Of a DNA stretch of 64,000 nt, positions 1 to 12,862 are shown one piece after another. The position numbers and the translations under genes are program-made. The notes beneath the pieces were generated by a model. It saw only the letters and a program-made list of their open reading frames with translations, did not search any database and was not told the DNA's origin. Source of the DNA: Loxodes magnus (Eukaryota; Ciliophora; Karyorelictea; Loxodida; Loxodidae); contig CAMPDV010001302.1 in NCBI GenBank assembly GCA_946699065.1, positions 62,001 to 126,000 of the forward strand, given 5' to 3'. Position 1 is the stretch's first letter; each line of letters begins with the position of its first letter.

Positions 1-905
1 TTAAAGCTTTATCATAATATTTTAGTATGGAGTCATCAAAGAAATAGGCCTCCAATTTTTCCAGTCATCTTTGTTTCCTTTTTAAAATGAAAGAATAATG
101 ATCAACGTATTAGTTTCTTCAGGTATTCTGCCTAAACTAAGCATATTATTCAAGAAAGAATAAAGAATCAAAGCAAGATAATAACCTCCATACTTCAATA
201 ATTCTCCTTTTATACCATCTGGACCAGTTGCTTTTCCATTATGTATTTTTTTAATAATTTCTTAAATTTCTTAAATCGTAAAGAGTTGGAATTCTTGTAA
301 ATAGGAAGGTATTTACTCTTAAATTTGTTTAATATTTTAATAAACTAGACTAAAATTTTCGTTACTATTATCAAACTACTAATAAGTAAGATTTTAATGC
401 TTGCTAAAAACAAAGTTCTCTCATGAATCAACGAATTGATTTTTAAGCTCTTAATTAAAGTTCATTTGATTTCAATTTTTGGATTAAGAATCTTTTTCGC
501 TTTTTAAAACAAGCATAATTTTTGGGTCTTCATTAAGATTTAGAAATTTCTTCTTTGCTTTATCTTTTAACCATTTTCATAGATGATATTTATATTTATT
601 TCAAAGTTGATTATCTGTTTTCTGAAGATCAAGGACTTATTAATTAATTCTCCAAAAATAAATTTGAATTTCTTTATACTCTTAGCTAGCTCTTTTCGCA
701 TCTATATGCTTTCATGCAAAATTTTGGGGAAGTTTGCTGTATTTAGGATCAGGAATAAATGATCCTAGTACTGAATCTGCGTTTTCTTGAATGTTTCTGC
801 TAATGTACATACACTATTCCTCTAAATTATTTCTATCTATTTGAAAATATTAGTTACAAACTTCTATAAATGGTTGCTAATATCTTTGTCTATCAGCTGG
901 ATCTT
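1..905 (-). mobile_element. LINE fragment: end of EN-RT linker and start of reverse transcriptase, cut by the window edge
   Basis: Read on the minus strand with TAA/TAG as Gln, the reverse transcriptase fingers appear: N-G-K-A-T-G-P-D-G-I-K-G-E-L-L-K-Y near 180-240, then G-R-I-P-E-E, then D-D-W-K-N-W-R-P-I-S at about 35-70. The last is the LINE 'NYRPIS' motif. The segment aligns along its length with 61640-62530 of the complete minus-strand LINE further down. Both Trp codons of the D-W-K-N-W motif are TGG here (61-63 and 52-54), whereas the 61.7-kb copy has TGA at both. Homology to that copy fades near 905, so this element looks 5'-truncated, and the catalytic palm lies beyond position 1. Frame is lost in places (around 75-95 and near position 40), so it is probably a dead copy. 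Confidence 0.8.
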
Positions 906-974
906 AAAACGATTAATTAAAAAATTTTCTCTAAATATATTTTTTCATCATCATAATATTTTGTATTAAATAAA

Positions 975-1125
975 AAGTTAATTGCTTCCTTTAGATAAAG
1001 AACCTAGTAATTGTTTTTAATATTTTCTTTATCTAATCATTTTTTTATTATTCCTATTTTCTACTCCTCTTTAACTTCTTTCTTTTTTGCTTTCTCCATT
1101 TCAAGAATTTCAGTTCTTCCTTTAT
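975..1125 (-). mobile_element. LINE 3' tail (charged C-terminus) of another copy
   Basis: This stretch aligns with the 3' end of the LINE at 34305-34500, sharing a run that encodes a Glu/Lys-rich C-terminus (I-L-E-M-E-K-A-K-K) on the minus strand. The acidic/basic tail ends LINE ORF2 in all copies here. In transcription order it lies directly upstream of the truncated LINE at 1-905, so two minus-strand copies are joined, one by its 3' end and the next by an internal break. Reading frame cannot be trusted over such a short piece. Confidence 0.5.
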
Positions 1126-1222
1126 TAAATAATTATTATTGATATATAATAAAATGGCTTCTAAGAAATAACAGAACTTTGAACAAAATATTTAAACAGG
1201 AAAATTCTCTAAAAAATAAAAA

Positions 1223-2000
1223 AGCGAAATAATTACAATGTGAAATATGATTAATATGACGAACATTAACCACTTGGAAATCCAGAATTAAAAAAACTCC
1301 CGACATAAAATCAAATAGAAATATTATCTAAGTTATTAAAAGAGTTTATGTTTAAAAATAGATACCTCACTGATATAGTAGAAAAATTAGAAAAACTAAT
1401 AACGTCTTTACTTGAGAAACAATATTAATAATCATAAGAAATAGAAAACAAACTGGAACAAAGAATTCTTTAAATATAATAATAAATTCAGGTTACGCCA
1501 TTTTCGTTTTAACAGAATTAATCAGATCCTATGGAAATAGAAAATGAAGCCTCAAATTAAAATAAACAGTAAGTGTTTATTTAAAATAAGTAGTAAATTT
1601 AAATTAAATAAGTGTTACAGGAATAATAGTTTAAAAGAAGAATAAAATGCTACGTGTGCAATAAATAACACCAATGAAAATACTGTTACTAACTAAGCGA
1701 AATTTAAAGAAAGAATAAATAAGATATTTTTAGAAAACTATTTAGGATATATCCAACATAAAGCGGAAAAATTTATAGAAAAAAATTCTTTAATTCAAAT
1801 CTTAATCCTTGGATAAATAATTAGGAACGCTAAGTGCAAGACCAAAACTATTCCGAATATTAAAGGATGGTGCGCTAATGAAGTGCTACACCGCCTAACT
1901 AAGCCTAGTAGGAATTCAAGACAAACTAATAGAGACAAGCTGATAGAATAGGTCAGATGGCTGACTACTAAGGTTTTAGCAAAGCTTTTTAACTTTTAAC
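1223..2000 (+). pseudogene. LINE ORF1-like protein with a CCHC zinc knuckle
   Basis: In the frame through 1648, the plus strand reads as a Glu/Lys/Gln-rich, coiled-coil-like stretch (about 1290-1560) followed by a zinc knuckle at about 1648-1686: C-Y-V-C-x3-H-x4-C. The ORF1 at 54.6 kb carries the comparable C-x2-C-x4-H-x4-C. The residue two after the knuckle His is TGA (1675-1677), read as Trp, where the other copy has Phe. ORF1 proteins of LINEs bind nucleic acid and chaperone target-primed reverse transcription. No clear start was found: an ATG at 1154 is in another frame, so a frameshift or an upstream exon is possible. No matching ORF2 was recognised downstream, so this is probably an orphan fragment. 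Confidence 0.5.
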
Positions 2001-4320
2001 TTTTTTTAACTACATTAGAAATCTAAATTACTGCATATTCAAAAAATAGATTATAAATATTATCTCTTAGAATTAAAAAAAATATTTGCTTCTAAGCGCA
2101 GTATATCCAAATTAAAGAATTATTAAGTTAATAAAGATTCAGTGAAAGCCACATATCTAATTTTTTAAATTGTTAATAAGATATATAAGATATAAGCCTT
2201 AAGATAGGGAATCATTTTTTCAGATCATATGGAGCGAACAACTTCAAGCTTTAAATCTTTCTGCAGTTAAATAATAAAATTATTTTGATAAAAGAGTCCT
2301 AAATCATTAGATAATAGTTAGAATTTTGTGATCAAATTGAGAAATTAACTTGAAATTTTTAGTTAAAAACAAAAAACGCTTTTTTTATTTTAAAACCAGT
2401 TTCAATGAAATAGAATTAGTTCCGATAAAAGAAATAACTAAAAATAAAAAGAAGCAAATAAAGGCAAATATCTGGGAGTAATTTATATATTAAACAACAA
2501 TTTTTTGGCTTTACGTGCATTTAGATCGCTATTATCTTAACATTCTTCACATTAAAAGCCTTAATTATAAATATTCTTGCTAGTTTATTGGCTCTTTTAA
2601 CTTATAATCTTAAAAGCAAAATAGTAGTACGATTATTAGAATAGTGATGAAAAGAAGCTAATGTAAGAAGTAACTATAATAATAATTAATATAAGAGATT
2701 GTTCAAAGAACTATAAATAAAGCAAAATAATAATAAGTAAAATAATGCTAATTAAATAAAGTTAACTATATTGCTTATATCATTTAATACTTTGAAGATT
2801 ATTAATAAATCTAATTTTAATTAAAAAGAGCTTTTATTTAATAAGCAGATAAAATATTCTAATTTAAAAAGAGAAAATTTGGAATAGTTAAAAACCTTGT
2901 ATAAAACTCTATTTCTACTAATACAAGCTGAGCAACACCATAAAAAATATATAGTAAGTTATAACTAGTAAATAGAGCAACTTAGATTAATAATCATTAG
3001 AAAAATGATAGATATAACAAAAACTAAAATTTTTATGTTAAAAGAATTTATTTCAGCTAATGAAAAAATAGAAAGTTTGAAAGGTTTGTGAGATTAAATT
3101 AAAAGAATAAGTATACATTTATAGATATGTTCTAAACAAGAAAAAATACTCTCTAAAAGCAAATAGTAATTGGCGTAGATATACCTAATATCAGTTTTTT
3201 TTGCATAGAGTAAGAGCCTTCAAGGGATATAAGAAGAAGCTCTTAATCATTTAAGAGAAACCTGATTTAATCAAAGAAAAAATGAAAAATCTATGAAAAA
3301 GTGTAAGAAACAATTTATTTCATTAAATGGAAATTGAAAACAAAATTTAAGAAAAGATAATTTACGAAAGACAAAAGAAAGGATAAGTAAGAATATATAA
3401 ATATGTCTAAATAAAATAAACTGAAATTAAGCAAAAAAATAATCTGAAAACTTATAAATAAATTGAAAATACCTTTTCATCAGTAAGCAGCATTAAAATA
3501 AGTTTAAAAGGATAAATCACTAGACCAAAATAGATATATCAAGTTAAAATTTGCTTATTTTTAGTTTAAGTTATAATTCTCGTTAAAAGTTGAAATCATT
3601 AAGGTAATAATAGGACAGGGCTGTAAAAAATTTTAATAGAACTTAATTAATTAGAATATGTAATAATATTAAAGCAGCGGAAATCAAAAACTTTCAATCC
3701 TACAAATAAAATAATTTTAATTACAAATATACCTTTAAAAATAACAAATCACATCAGTTTTTCCTATTTATTAAGAGAATATCTTAATTTAAATTAATTT
3801 TAAAGAGATTATGCAAAGTATATACAAGATATAATTATAATATTTTAAGTGATTATTAATAAAGCAAATAATGATACTACAATCTCATTCTATTGTATTT
3901 TTAATTAATCTTATATAATTGAAAGTATCAATATGATAATAATCTAAGTTTAAATTAATGCAAGAACTGTAATTTTTGGCTTATATAATTAGTACTAAAT
4001 ATCAAATTATCAGAATAATATAAACTAAACTCTATATAATTAACTTTTACTTTATAAAGCAATCTATTAACATTAGAGTTTAAAATATCTTAGGCAAAAT
4101 AATAATAATAAAGAGAAATAATAGTATTCTCATATATAAACTTAATAATCCTAATAAAAATCCCTAATATATAATATTTTATTTGACTAGCAAAATTTAT
4201 GGTTAAAATTAGACACCTCAAGTGGGTTAAGACTTATCAAATACTAAACATAAAATAAAAATAATTTAATTTAAAGATATTCAAATATAGACATATCAGC
4301 AGTCGATCCTTCAATTAAAA
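2001..4320. other. AT-rich stretch without a recognisable gene
   Basis: I found no motif or domain here. Around 2640-3700 the plus strand can be read as a Lys/Gln/Glu-rich, coiled-coil-like protein. With no stop codons and high AT this reading has little weight. It might be the decayed remainder of the element whose ORF1-like part lies at 1223-2000. Confidence 0.3.
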
Positions 4321-4328
4321 TAATTTAT

Positions 4329-5600
4329 TCATATAATAAAACCCTAAACAGCTTTTCTTTGCTATTTTCTCAACTAAAATAATTTCTGGTAAATGTTTTA
4401 GACTTCTTGATCCTAAAGATCTAAATAAGGAGATTTGGTGCAATATTCACGCTTCTCTTTATATTTTAAATTCTAAAGCATCTTTTTTCTTGCTGAGTTG
4501 ATACCAAGTTAAAGCATAATTAATGTCTTTAATCTTCAGCTACTTTTTACCAGATATTCAAAGTATTAAAAACAGTTAAATAGTTTAAGTTTCTGCATCT
4601 TTTAATTATCTAACATCCTCTTTCAAATTCTGTTTATTTTTTAATTAATTTAAAGATTATCTCTTTAATTATGAGTTTTCATACCATTATTATTCAATTC
4701 AAATGTTACTTTAAAATATTCTATAACTTCTTTATTTTTCTCTGGAAGAATTAAGATATTTCCTTAGTTCCTATAAGTTTCTTTTTTAATCCTTATTTTT
4801 AATATCTCTTAACTTATACCTTAACTCCTACTTTCCCATTTACTAAAACGCAAATTCCTTGCAAAAGTAAATTTATCTTGTTAAAACTCTGAGCTTTCAT
4901 ACAATCATATAGTCCTCTTTGATTCTCCAAACTATTTATTTTTTTCCTCTTTTAAAAAGTAGTTTCTAAACTTAAATTTCAGCTTATGATGCTTTACTGA
5001 AGCATTTATTTCATCTTGCATCTTTCTTACAACATTAGTGATTTATCTCCACTAAATCAGGCAGCAAGATACTTTTAATTTAAGGATGATGTTTTTTAAA
5101 GACTTCACTTTACTCATTATAATTTGTCTAAAATCATATATACTATCTACCTTTAGACTCCAAAGCTTTAATGATTCAAGCCTATTGTCATGTTATAGCA
5201 AATCAAAGTCTATTTATCTTTTTCTTGATGTCCTAACTAATTTTGTTATATTTTGATACTATTTAGCTTTAGAATCTAGTCCTAAAGCTTCATTAAACGT
5301 TTTAATGCTTCATACGATTTTCAAATCTTCCAATAGATTTCTCTTTATCGATATATTTCAACATGATTGATAATTTTCTTAAAACTGAGTTATTACTTTC
5401 TATTATATCTTATAATTTCCCTAAGTATTTTAAACATAATTTAATCTTTTTAAAATGTTTTACAATTTTAAGTGCTAGCTTTAAAAAAATGTTACGAAAG
5501 ATCTTAATAAAAAATGTGAAAATATGCTTAAAAACTAATAACGAATAAATGATATAAATTAAAGATAAAAGTTAGACTTGTAAATATTAACTAATAATAT
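4329..5600 (-). CDS. Possible coding stretch of unknown function
   Basis: On the minus strand, in the frame of the TGA at 4331-4329, about 420 codons translate to a sequence of balanced composition, with charged helical stretches (for example E-D-L-K-I-V near 5325 and V-R-K-M-Q-D-E near 5020). It runs without frame loss to a TGA at 4329. In-frame TGAs are few, about one per 50-80 codons, and would be Trp. The first in-frame ATG I noticed is internal (about 5115), so the 5' end is undefined. I recognise no domain, and no second copy was seen in the window. Another frame gives a less balanced translation. It could equally be non-coding AT-rich DNA that happens to look protein-like. Confidence 0.3.
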
Positions 5601-6999
5601 AACTTCATAAGATAAACTAACTAAATAGAAAATAAATAACTATGTGAATAATGATAGTCTCTAAAGTATATGCTAAGTTAAACATTAGTTAGTTAAAATA
5701 TTATATAGCATTTAATAATCATAGCTATATGATATTAATAAGTATCTCCAATTCTATTTAAACTAAATAGCTTTATTAATATTCATAATCTAATTAACAT
5801 TAATAAACATTAATATAACCAGACTAGTTTGTAATTACTCATTTTTAAGAATTAATTAAAGAGATAATTCATAAATAGATTTTAATCTGAAGTATATCTA
5901 GAGTTATAATTAATAAGATAGTCATAAGATTTAAAAGATTCTTCAACTACATAAAACCAAATAATGCTGATGATATAAGAAAGTAAGAGATAATTTAGTT
6001 TAATATATTAGCTGTAAATACTATAATAGCTATTTAAGATATTAAAAAGTTAATTATAAGCTTCTAAAATTAATAGTTCTATTAGACAATAATTAAGGAG
6101 CAACTTTATGATTATTAATAGATACTCTAATAGCATTTATAAACTATCAAATTAAAACTAGAGATATCTAGTATTAAGCAAACACTACTAAAAATTAAAG
6201 CTAATTTTTAATCAAATTGTAACTAAATTAACTTAAGAATATCAATTCAAACTAAGAGCAATTTCTCTATATAGATGTACCAAATACTTTGTAATGCTTA
6301 GAAGTTTAAAAGAAGATATTATTAAAATATAAGAATTTATAAATTTCTAATCTTTAAAAAGCTTCTGAATAAGAGTTATTTAGAAGTTTTCTTCTAAATT
6401 TAAAAAAGTAGCATTTCATAATGTTGTATAAGAACAACAACTAGCAATATAATATAAAGATAAGTAATTTTATTTTACAGCTTCCTAAATATTTGATTAA
6501 ATGTTGCTAAATTTTCCTGCTGACTTCAAAAAAATGGAAAATTACTTTCATATAAATAGAAAATTTAAAATTAAAGATTATAGAAAAAGAAAGAACTCTA
6601 ATTAACTTTAAAATAGTCAAAAATATATAATAAGATCAGGTAAGTTTAAATGGTTTCTAATTAATTTAGAAGTTTTATATATAAAATAATTAATCCTAGT
6701 TTACTCTAGAAGTCCCAGATTTTTTTCTTCAAAAATGAAGTTTAAGAGAAAACCGATCTTTCTAAACGCACATATTATGAACTGTTCCAAGGTATTCTTG
6801 CTAAGCACTGGTTTAAATTGAATATTTATAAACTCTAGAAAAAAGTAGAACTGTCTCCCGATAATAATAAAATCTCAAATATGAGCAACTGCCAGCTCTT
6901 CTAGAAACTTTGCTAGATGATCCAAATACTTTAGAATATTAAGTAGCGTTAAGAGCTTTGATTAATCTAGCTCAGATTTATTAGTAAGAATACAAGAAT
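5601..6999. other. AT-rich stretch, no secure gene
   Basis: No domain recognised. At 6500-6990 two different plus-strand frames give protein-like text. One contains a helical stretch (about 6870-6990, with L-E-T-L-L-D-D-P and A-L-R-A-L-I-N-L-A) reminiscent of an armadillo/HEAT-like repeat. The fragment is too short and frame-ambiguous to call. Confidence 0.25.
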
Positions 7000-7135
7000 T
7001 TAGAGCGCTCAACCAGGGAAGGGAACGTGCTTTGAATGATCAATGGAGAAAAAAGTTCCTGTTGAGTTTGATTCTAGTCTGGAGCGTAGAGCGGAGTAGG
7101 AGGTGTAAATAAATGGGAGACTGCGATCTTGAAGT
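7000..7135. other. GC-rich island with a strong hairpin
   Basis: This ~135-bp block has far more G and C than the surrounding DNA. It contains nested complementary arms: CTCAAC (7008-7013) with GTTGAG (7061-7066), and GGAAC (7022-7026) with GTTCC (7055-7059). That allows a stem-loop of about 59 nt. It lies at the 3' side of the family A copy and is not obviously shared with the second family A copy, whose flank differs. It may be a small structured RNA or the end of another element. No known RNA family was recognised. Confidence 0.4.
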
Positions 7136-7139
7136 ATCA

Positions 7140-10100
7140 CTCTTCTTTATTTCACTTTACTTTTCCTGTATTTCTTAGAGCTAAGTAAATTATCTTAAGT
7201 AAGTTTAAGTTTAAATGTTAAAATTCCAATTTAGTTTGCTATAATCTTTGAGTGCTAATTTAAGGCTACTGACTATTCAATATTTATTCAAGAGAATTTT
7301 CTTTTTATGCTAAATAAATAATAAAGACGCCCCTAAAGTTTATTATTTAAGAAACTTCAGGATTTTCTTCTTCAAATTAGTTTATGACTATTTCCAGTTT
7401 ATAAAATTTTCTAAAGTAATGATGCTAACTATTTCAAATTAAAATCCTCTTTCTAGCATTCAAACCCATGAATCTGCTTTTCTAAATTCTTCAGAACTTG
7501 CAAAGAAACTTACAAGTTTCACTTAAATTTATCATTTTTCCAGTCAAGCATTACTATCTCTATATCAATTACTTTAGCATACTTTCTCTATTTTATTAAT
7601 TAGATCTGTACTTTATATATTATCTTAAAAATTTCAAATTACTGGAGGGAATTAAGAACACTTGAAATCGAACTTGTTAAAAAGAAAAATCTTCTTTTCT
7701 AATGTCTATTTAAAGACACTCAAAGTCATGAACTATTTCTGCTCGGATTAGAATATTTAGACCTTATCACCTTTTTTACATACTTATTTATGATTGAAAA
7801 TTAGTTCAGAATCCATTTCTTTTCCCGCTCTGAATACTGTAAATGTCGTGTTTTTAAGAATATTTTTTTAGGATAAAAAGGTATTTTCATTCTTGATTAA
7901 TCAGAAGTAGATACGTTAAAGACTTCTCTTGATTTCTTCTTTCTATTTTAGCTATAGATCTTTTGACGTAGATAAAAACCCTCCTAGTATTTTTTCCGAG
8001 CGAAAGAATCAAATGTGCTATAGAATAAGAATCTTCTATCAATTTAGTTATTTTAAATAGAAAGATTCATCTTTCATCTCTTCTTTATTTTCTAAATATT
8101 TGCTAGTTTTTATTTATTATATAGATATTTCTCTTTAGTTGTGGCTGAATATTTTTCATTTTATTTGGCTTTCAAATTTTAAGATTAACTAAAATTAAAA
8201 AAGTTATTAAGCTAGATTACATCTAAAGTAATTAAAAGAGTTAAAGTTAAAAGATAATCTAAATTAATTAGTTATACTACTATATTTAATATCAAAAATA
8301 ATCTTAAATTAAAGGAAAACTTTAGCTCTTTAGAAATAATAACCCCATTTTAGTTTTAATGTTCTAAGTTTTTTTTTGCTATTCTAAGCTTATAAGTCTA
8401 GCTTAATTGTATTTAAATTATTAGTTATGTGAACTATAAATGATTAAGTTTTAATTTATAGATTCTATTATTCAATCTTATATCCAAAATAAAGACGCTA
8501 TTTAAATACTTGAGGTAAACAAATTTACCATAGTTTGCTATATTCGTGATTAGATCAATGTTTATTTTATTCATTTATTCTAATTGTGTCTCAAGCTCAG
8601 TAGTTCATATATTTTCTTTTAGCATCTTTTGTATCTTTCTAATATTTTAAGATAATTTTCAGCTAATGTAGTTCATTCAATTCTTTTAAAGGAAATATTG
8701 CTTAATAAATAAAAATAAATAGAATGCTAATAAATATATAGTAACAATAGTGGTATTAGATATCTATTGATTAAGATTAACTTAAGAAAGGAATATTTAA
8801 TTTATTAGTTACTTTTAAAATACTAACCTTCTTAATATTAGCTATCTAGCCTTGGCTAAATTACTTATATAAGCTTACCAATGCTATTATTTTTAACTTT
8901 AATTTTATTATTAATTTCCTTTACTTAGTTTATAATGCTTTATTATTTTAGCTATAGACATTTCCTTATAATTAAATGCATTTAATAATTATGGGTTAGT
9001 TAGTGCTTCTTTTATCTATTATTTATAAAGTTTATATTTTTAAGATTGCTAAGAATAATAATTTAAATATAGTTAAATTAAAGATTTATATTCGTGTATT
9101 TATCTTTTTTAAAATTATTCAGCTTTTTGCAAGATTCAAAGGTTAATTTTATAATTCTTAATTTAGCTTAAGATATCTTCTATAATTTTGTGAAATCGAT
9201 GTTAAAAAAGTACCTTTCTATCAATACATGCTAACAAAATTTTACTAGAAGAAATAAAAATTGGCTTTCTAGGTTGATTTTGATTTTAGATGCTTTTAAA
9301 TGAGTCTTATTTCCTAAATTTTTTCTTATTCTATACATTAAGGATCTTTCTCTAAATTCTATTTTTTCACTTCCCATTTATTGAGCTGAAGACTGTAGCT
9401 CATTCTATGGTCTAAAATTATCTTGCTTCGCTATTTTTGCCACTTTTGTAATTATTTAATGAGGTGTTTCTTTTGTTTTGCGAAGATTTTTCTGAATTCT
9501 CAAATTCAGAATTCAAACTGATTATAATATTTCCTATTTGTTTATTTTATAATTCTTAGATTTTACTTTTAGCGGGTATTTAATAGTGTTTTGCTCTTAT
9601 TCTGCTAAATTAATCCTTTTCACTTTCAAATAAAAATAATTTCCAATTGCTTCAGTAAGCCTTAAAGTTTTAAGATTTTATTTTTGATGTCTATTAATTT
9701 CTTTTTGATTTATGACTTAAAATTTCTTATTTGCAAATTATAATTGTTATTCTTATTTAATTACTAAGTCTCAAATCCTTATTTTGGGATAGTTTTTCAG
9801 TCAGTTTAGATTTTCAAAGTTTTATCGACTTTTTCTTCTTTTTTCCCTTGTGACTCTTTGTTATTCCTAAATAGCTTTAGACTTCCTTATTTGATATTTT
9901 ATAAACTTAAGTAAATCTCTCAATTGTTTATTATGCTTTTACTACTCTCTTGCCAAAATGTCTTTGACATTCTGTGATATTTGTATTAGTACTTTACTAA
10001 ATTACCTTTTTTGCCTCTCGCCCGCCTTCAGAAATATCTTAGAAGCTACTGGTAGTTTTAAGGCTTGATCGTTATTGGTTTTTCTTAATTATATTTTAAA

Positions 10101-11185
10101 GCATTCAATAGCTTCTTAGCTTTTCTCTTTATTATTTAGATTTTTTTTGATTAATACTAAGTTGTCAATTAGGTTGTTGAAGGGTCAAACATCAGAATCT
10201 TTTGTCACTTTTTTCCTTGCTATCTAAGATTCTCTCTTATTAATATAAACTTCTGCTTTATTTTTATTTTATACTGGTTGCATTTTCTAAGCCTTCTCTG
10301 GTCTAATTTTTCTAGACTCGCAGATTAATTTCATTATAAAGGAACTAACAATTTTAAGAATCGATTGTTGAGAAAATTACTAAAGCCAAATCTGGTTTTT
10401 TGCTATTGCTAACTAACATCAGTCCTTTCTTATACATACATCAGAATAACTAGAGTTCATCTTATCAAAATTAATAGCTTCTTTATTCAACTTTAAATCC
10501 TTAAGCAAAAGCTATCCTACTGTAATTATTGTTGTAGTTAATGAGCCAAACGAATTATTTCAGTATAATTTGAGAAAGAGAGAATAAGTATTTTTGATTT
10601 TAACCAGGTATTACTTTTTCTAAAGCCACAACTTTAAGGAATAATTGAAAAATGTAAAAGATGCTATAAGATGAATAACTCTGAAGATATGATAAATTTA
10701 AATAAAATGATCCAAGAAAATATTTAATATTATCTTAGAGTTGTACACTTTTTTTGAAAATAGTTAGCAAACCTGAATGATATTATTTTTATTGTTTGCA
10801 AAAGATTGGAAAGTAAAGCTTAACAAAATTACAAGAAACAATTTAAACATTTTTATTCTAGTATATTTTAAAGCTGAATTAGTTATTGACTTATCTTTGG
10901 ATTAATAATCTTAAGATGAAAAAGATGAATTTCTTATTGGCAATTTTAGATAAATCTCTTAGATTCTGAAAAGTTAGACTTGTTATTAACTCTTTAGTAT
11001 TCCTTTGTTGCAGTATCTAACTTTTTAAAAATAATTATAAAAGCTAATTTTTTAAATCTTTTATTTAAATTAACTCTAGTTTAAAGTTATTCTTCCAATT
11101 TTACTTTTTCTTATCTTCTTAAGTTACTAAAGGGTCATCTGAACTCTTTTTAATTAGTTCTTTAGCATTTTGCTATATTAGACAT
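7140..11185 (-). pseudogene. Family A: unknown large multicopy protein, frame-broken copy 1
   Basis: A second diverged copy exists at 32150-34300, and 5' ends recur at 18880-19285 and 21480-21700. Between 7140 and 7560 both main copies keep the same minus-strand frame while the protein diverges (shared text includes L-D-W-K-N, E-K-Q-I-H-G, L-I-W-R-R, E-Q-S-V-A-L-N). Three TGA codons are conserved at the same places in both, which supports coding with TGA as Trp. The likely start is ATG at 11185, also present in the 19.3-kb and 21.7-kb copies. The best frame changes near 11000-10980 and again near 9830-9845 beside an A-rich run, so this copy is either a pseudogene or contains unrecognised introns. 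Nominal length is about 1,350 codons. No domain was recognised, so a mobile-element or multigene-family origin is inferred from copy number only. Confidence 0.45.
9811..10244. repeat. 434-bp segment duplicated at 26607-27040
   Basis: By eye this segment of family A matches 26607-27040 without a visible mismatch, in the same orientation and at equal length, with abrupt divergence on both sides. The rest of family A has copies that differ at a large share of positions, so this piece was copied very recently or is an assembly duplication. Confidence 0.85.
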
Positions 11186-11307
11186 TTAAATATAAGATTA
11201 TCAAAATTGAAGCTTAGTACATAAGAACGATATATACTCTTAAAATGATATTGTAAATGGTAATTATTTAATAAAGTTAAGAATTTCTTATTAACTACTG
11301 AAATAAT

Positions 11308-11316
11308 TTTCCCGCC
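11308..11316 (-). promoter_or_regulatory. E2F-like site upstream of family A copy 1
   Basis: The plus strand shows TTTCCCGCC, equal to GGCGGGAAA in the direction of family A and about 120 nt upstream of its presumed ATG at 11185. This is the textbook E2F/DP consensus and stands out in DNA almost devoid of G/C runs. The homologous upstream region at 19393-19400 keeps TTTCCCGC. Regulation by E2F/DP, a cell-cycle and meiotic regulator in ciliates, is inference. Confidence 0.4.
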
Positions 11317-12862
11317 AATTATAAAAAAGTCTTAAATTTAAAAATTAGAATATAAATAGTTAATAGCTAGTTATAGGTATAAGGTTAGCTAAATCTTAAA
11401 TTAGCCTTAAATAATAACTTTAATTAGTACTTAATTTAAATGATTGCTTATACTCTTCTTATTGAAGGAAAATATTTAAATTATTAATAGCTTTATACTT
11501 AATTAGTAACTATTAATTCTTACTTTTATCCAATAACTTTTAGATAATATAATATCCTTTATAGTTTAATTAAATAAGTACTAATGGATTATCACTTAAC
11601 TTAATACAACGCTAGTTAAACATTTTATATTTAGTATACTATTTTTAAATAAGAAAGAAACTAATTCTCATTAGCTACATAAGAATGTCTTTTTAAAAGA
11701 TAAAGGCTCATAACCATTTTTATCGCTTTTTATCTAATCTACTTATAAAGTCTTAAGGAATATTTATTAAATTTTATTTTTTACAGTTTGGATTAAATTA
11801 TAATCTAGAAGTATCTCATATTTGATACAAGAGATTATACTAAGATATTAAGCAAATAAATTGAGAGTTGGTCAGTAACTACTATAAAACTTAAGAATTA
11901 TTACCTTTATATTAGTTTAAAGTTTAAATTGTTTTTAAATAAACTTCTTTTTCTTAAAGATATCTCTACTAAAAAAGGAATTAAGCTGCTCCCATTTTCT
12001 GATTATTATCTTTATGTAAGATACTGCCAACTTCAATTCTTTTAACTTTAAAAGATAAAACACAATCCCTTAAATGTATAGCAACTAATAACCTAATTTA
12101 TCTTAAATGAGTTAACTGTTTGAATCTTCAATGCAAATTCATATTTCCTAAAAAACCTTTAGATAATTAAAAAATATTATCTTCTTAAAAATAATTTTTG
12201 TCAGATACTCACTTAAGATATATTCGATTATGTACAAATAAACTTCTTATATTAAGCTCTGCTTTTAATGAAGTTTATCTTATATCAAACGATTTCTTTA
12301 TTTTTAAAATTTAAGTTATTTAGCTGTCAAATTAACTATTTTCATCAAAAGCTAAGCCTCATCTATGAGATTATACATACTTTTGCCTTCTTCACTATCC
12401 ATTCTTATATTGCATTGCTGTAGTTAATGTACTCAATTTATAATATTTAGCTTTCATTAGCTGATAAAATAGTTTCTAATGCTTTATATTAAATAAATAA
12501 GCATCTAACTATAGAGAATTAATTAAAATAAACTATTAGTATAATTTATATAAGCTTAAGTAAAAGGCTAAAGAAACTTATTTAAATTTATCCTATTTAT
12601 ATAAATAAGCCAAATTAAATCTAATTTAACCTATTCTTTTATAATTCAATTACACTAATTAAGTTAAATATTATTCAAGTCCTTCATTTTTACTTTTAGA
12701 ACTACTCTTTCCTTATTAATAAAGCCCTTATTCTGTCTATTATTAAGAGATTAAACCATTCCTTTCTTAGCTAGATAGTTAATCTCTTTACTCTTATATC
12801 TTTTATGATTTAAACTTTTCTTCATTTAAATCTTATTATTCACTTTATTAATCTTATGTCTT
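11317..12862. other. Upstream region of family A and 3' flank of the TPR-kinase gene
   Basis: This AT-rich stretch has no recognisable gene. Its first ~1 kb is related to 19400-20400 and, more weakly, to 21720-22500, so it belongs to the family A repeat unit rather than to unique intergenic DNA. Confidence 0.5.
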
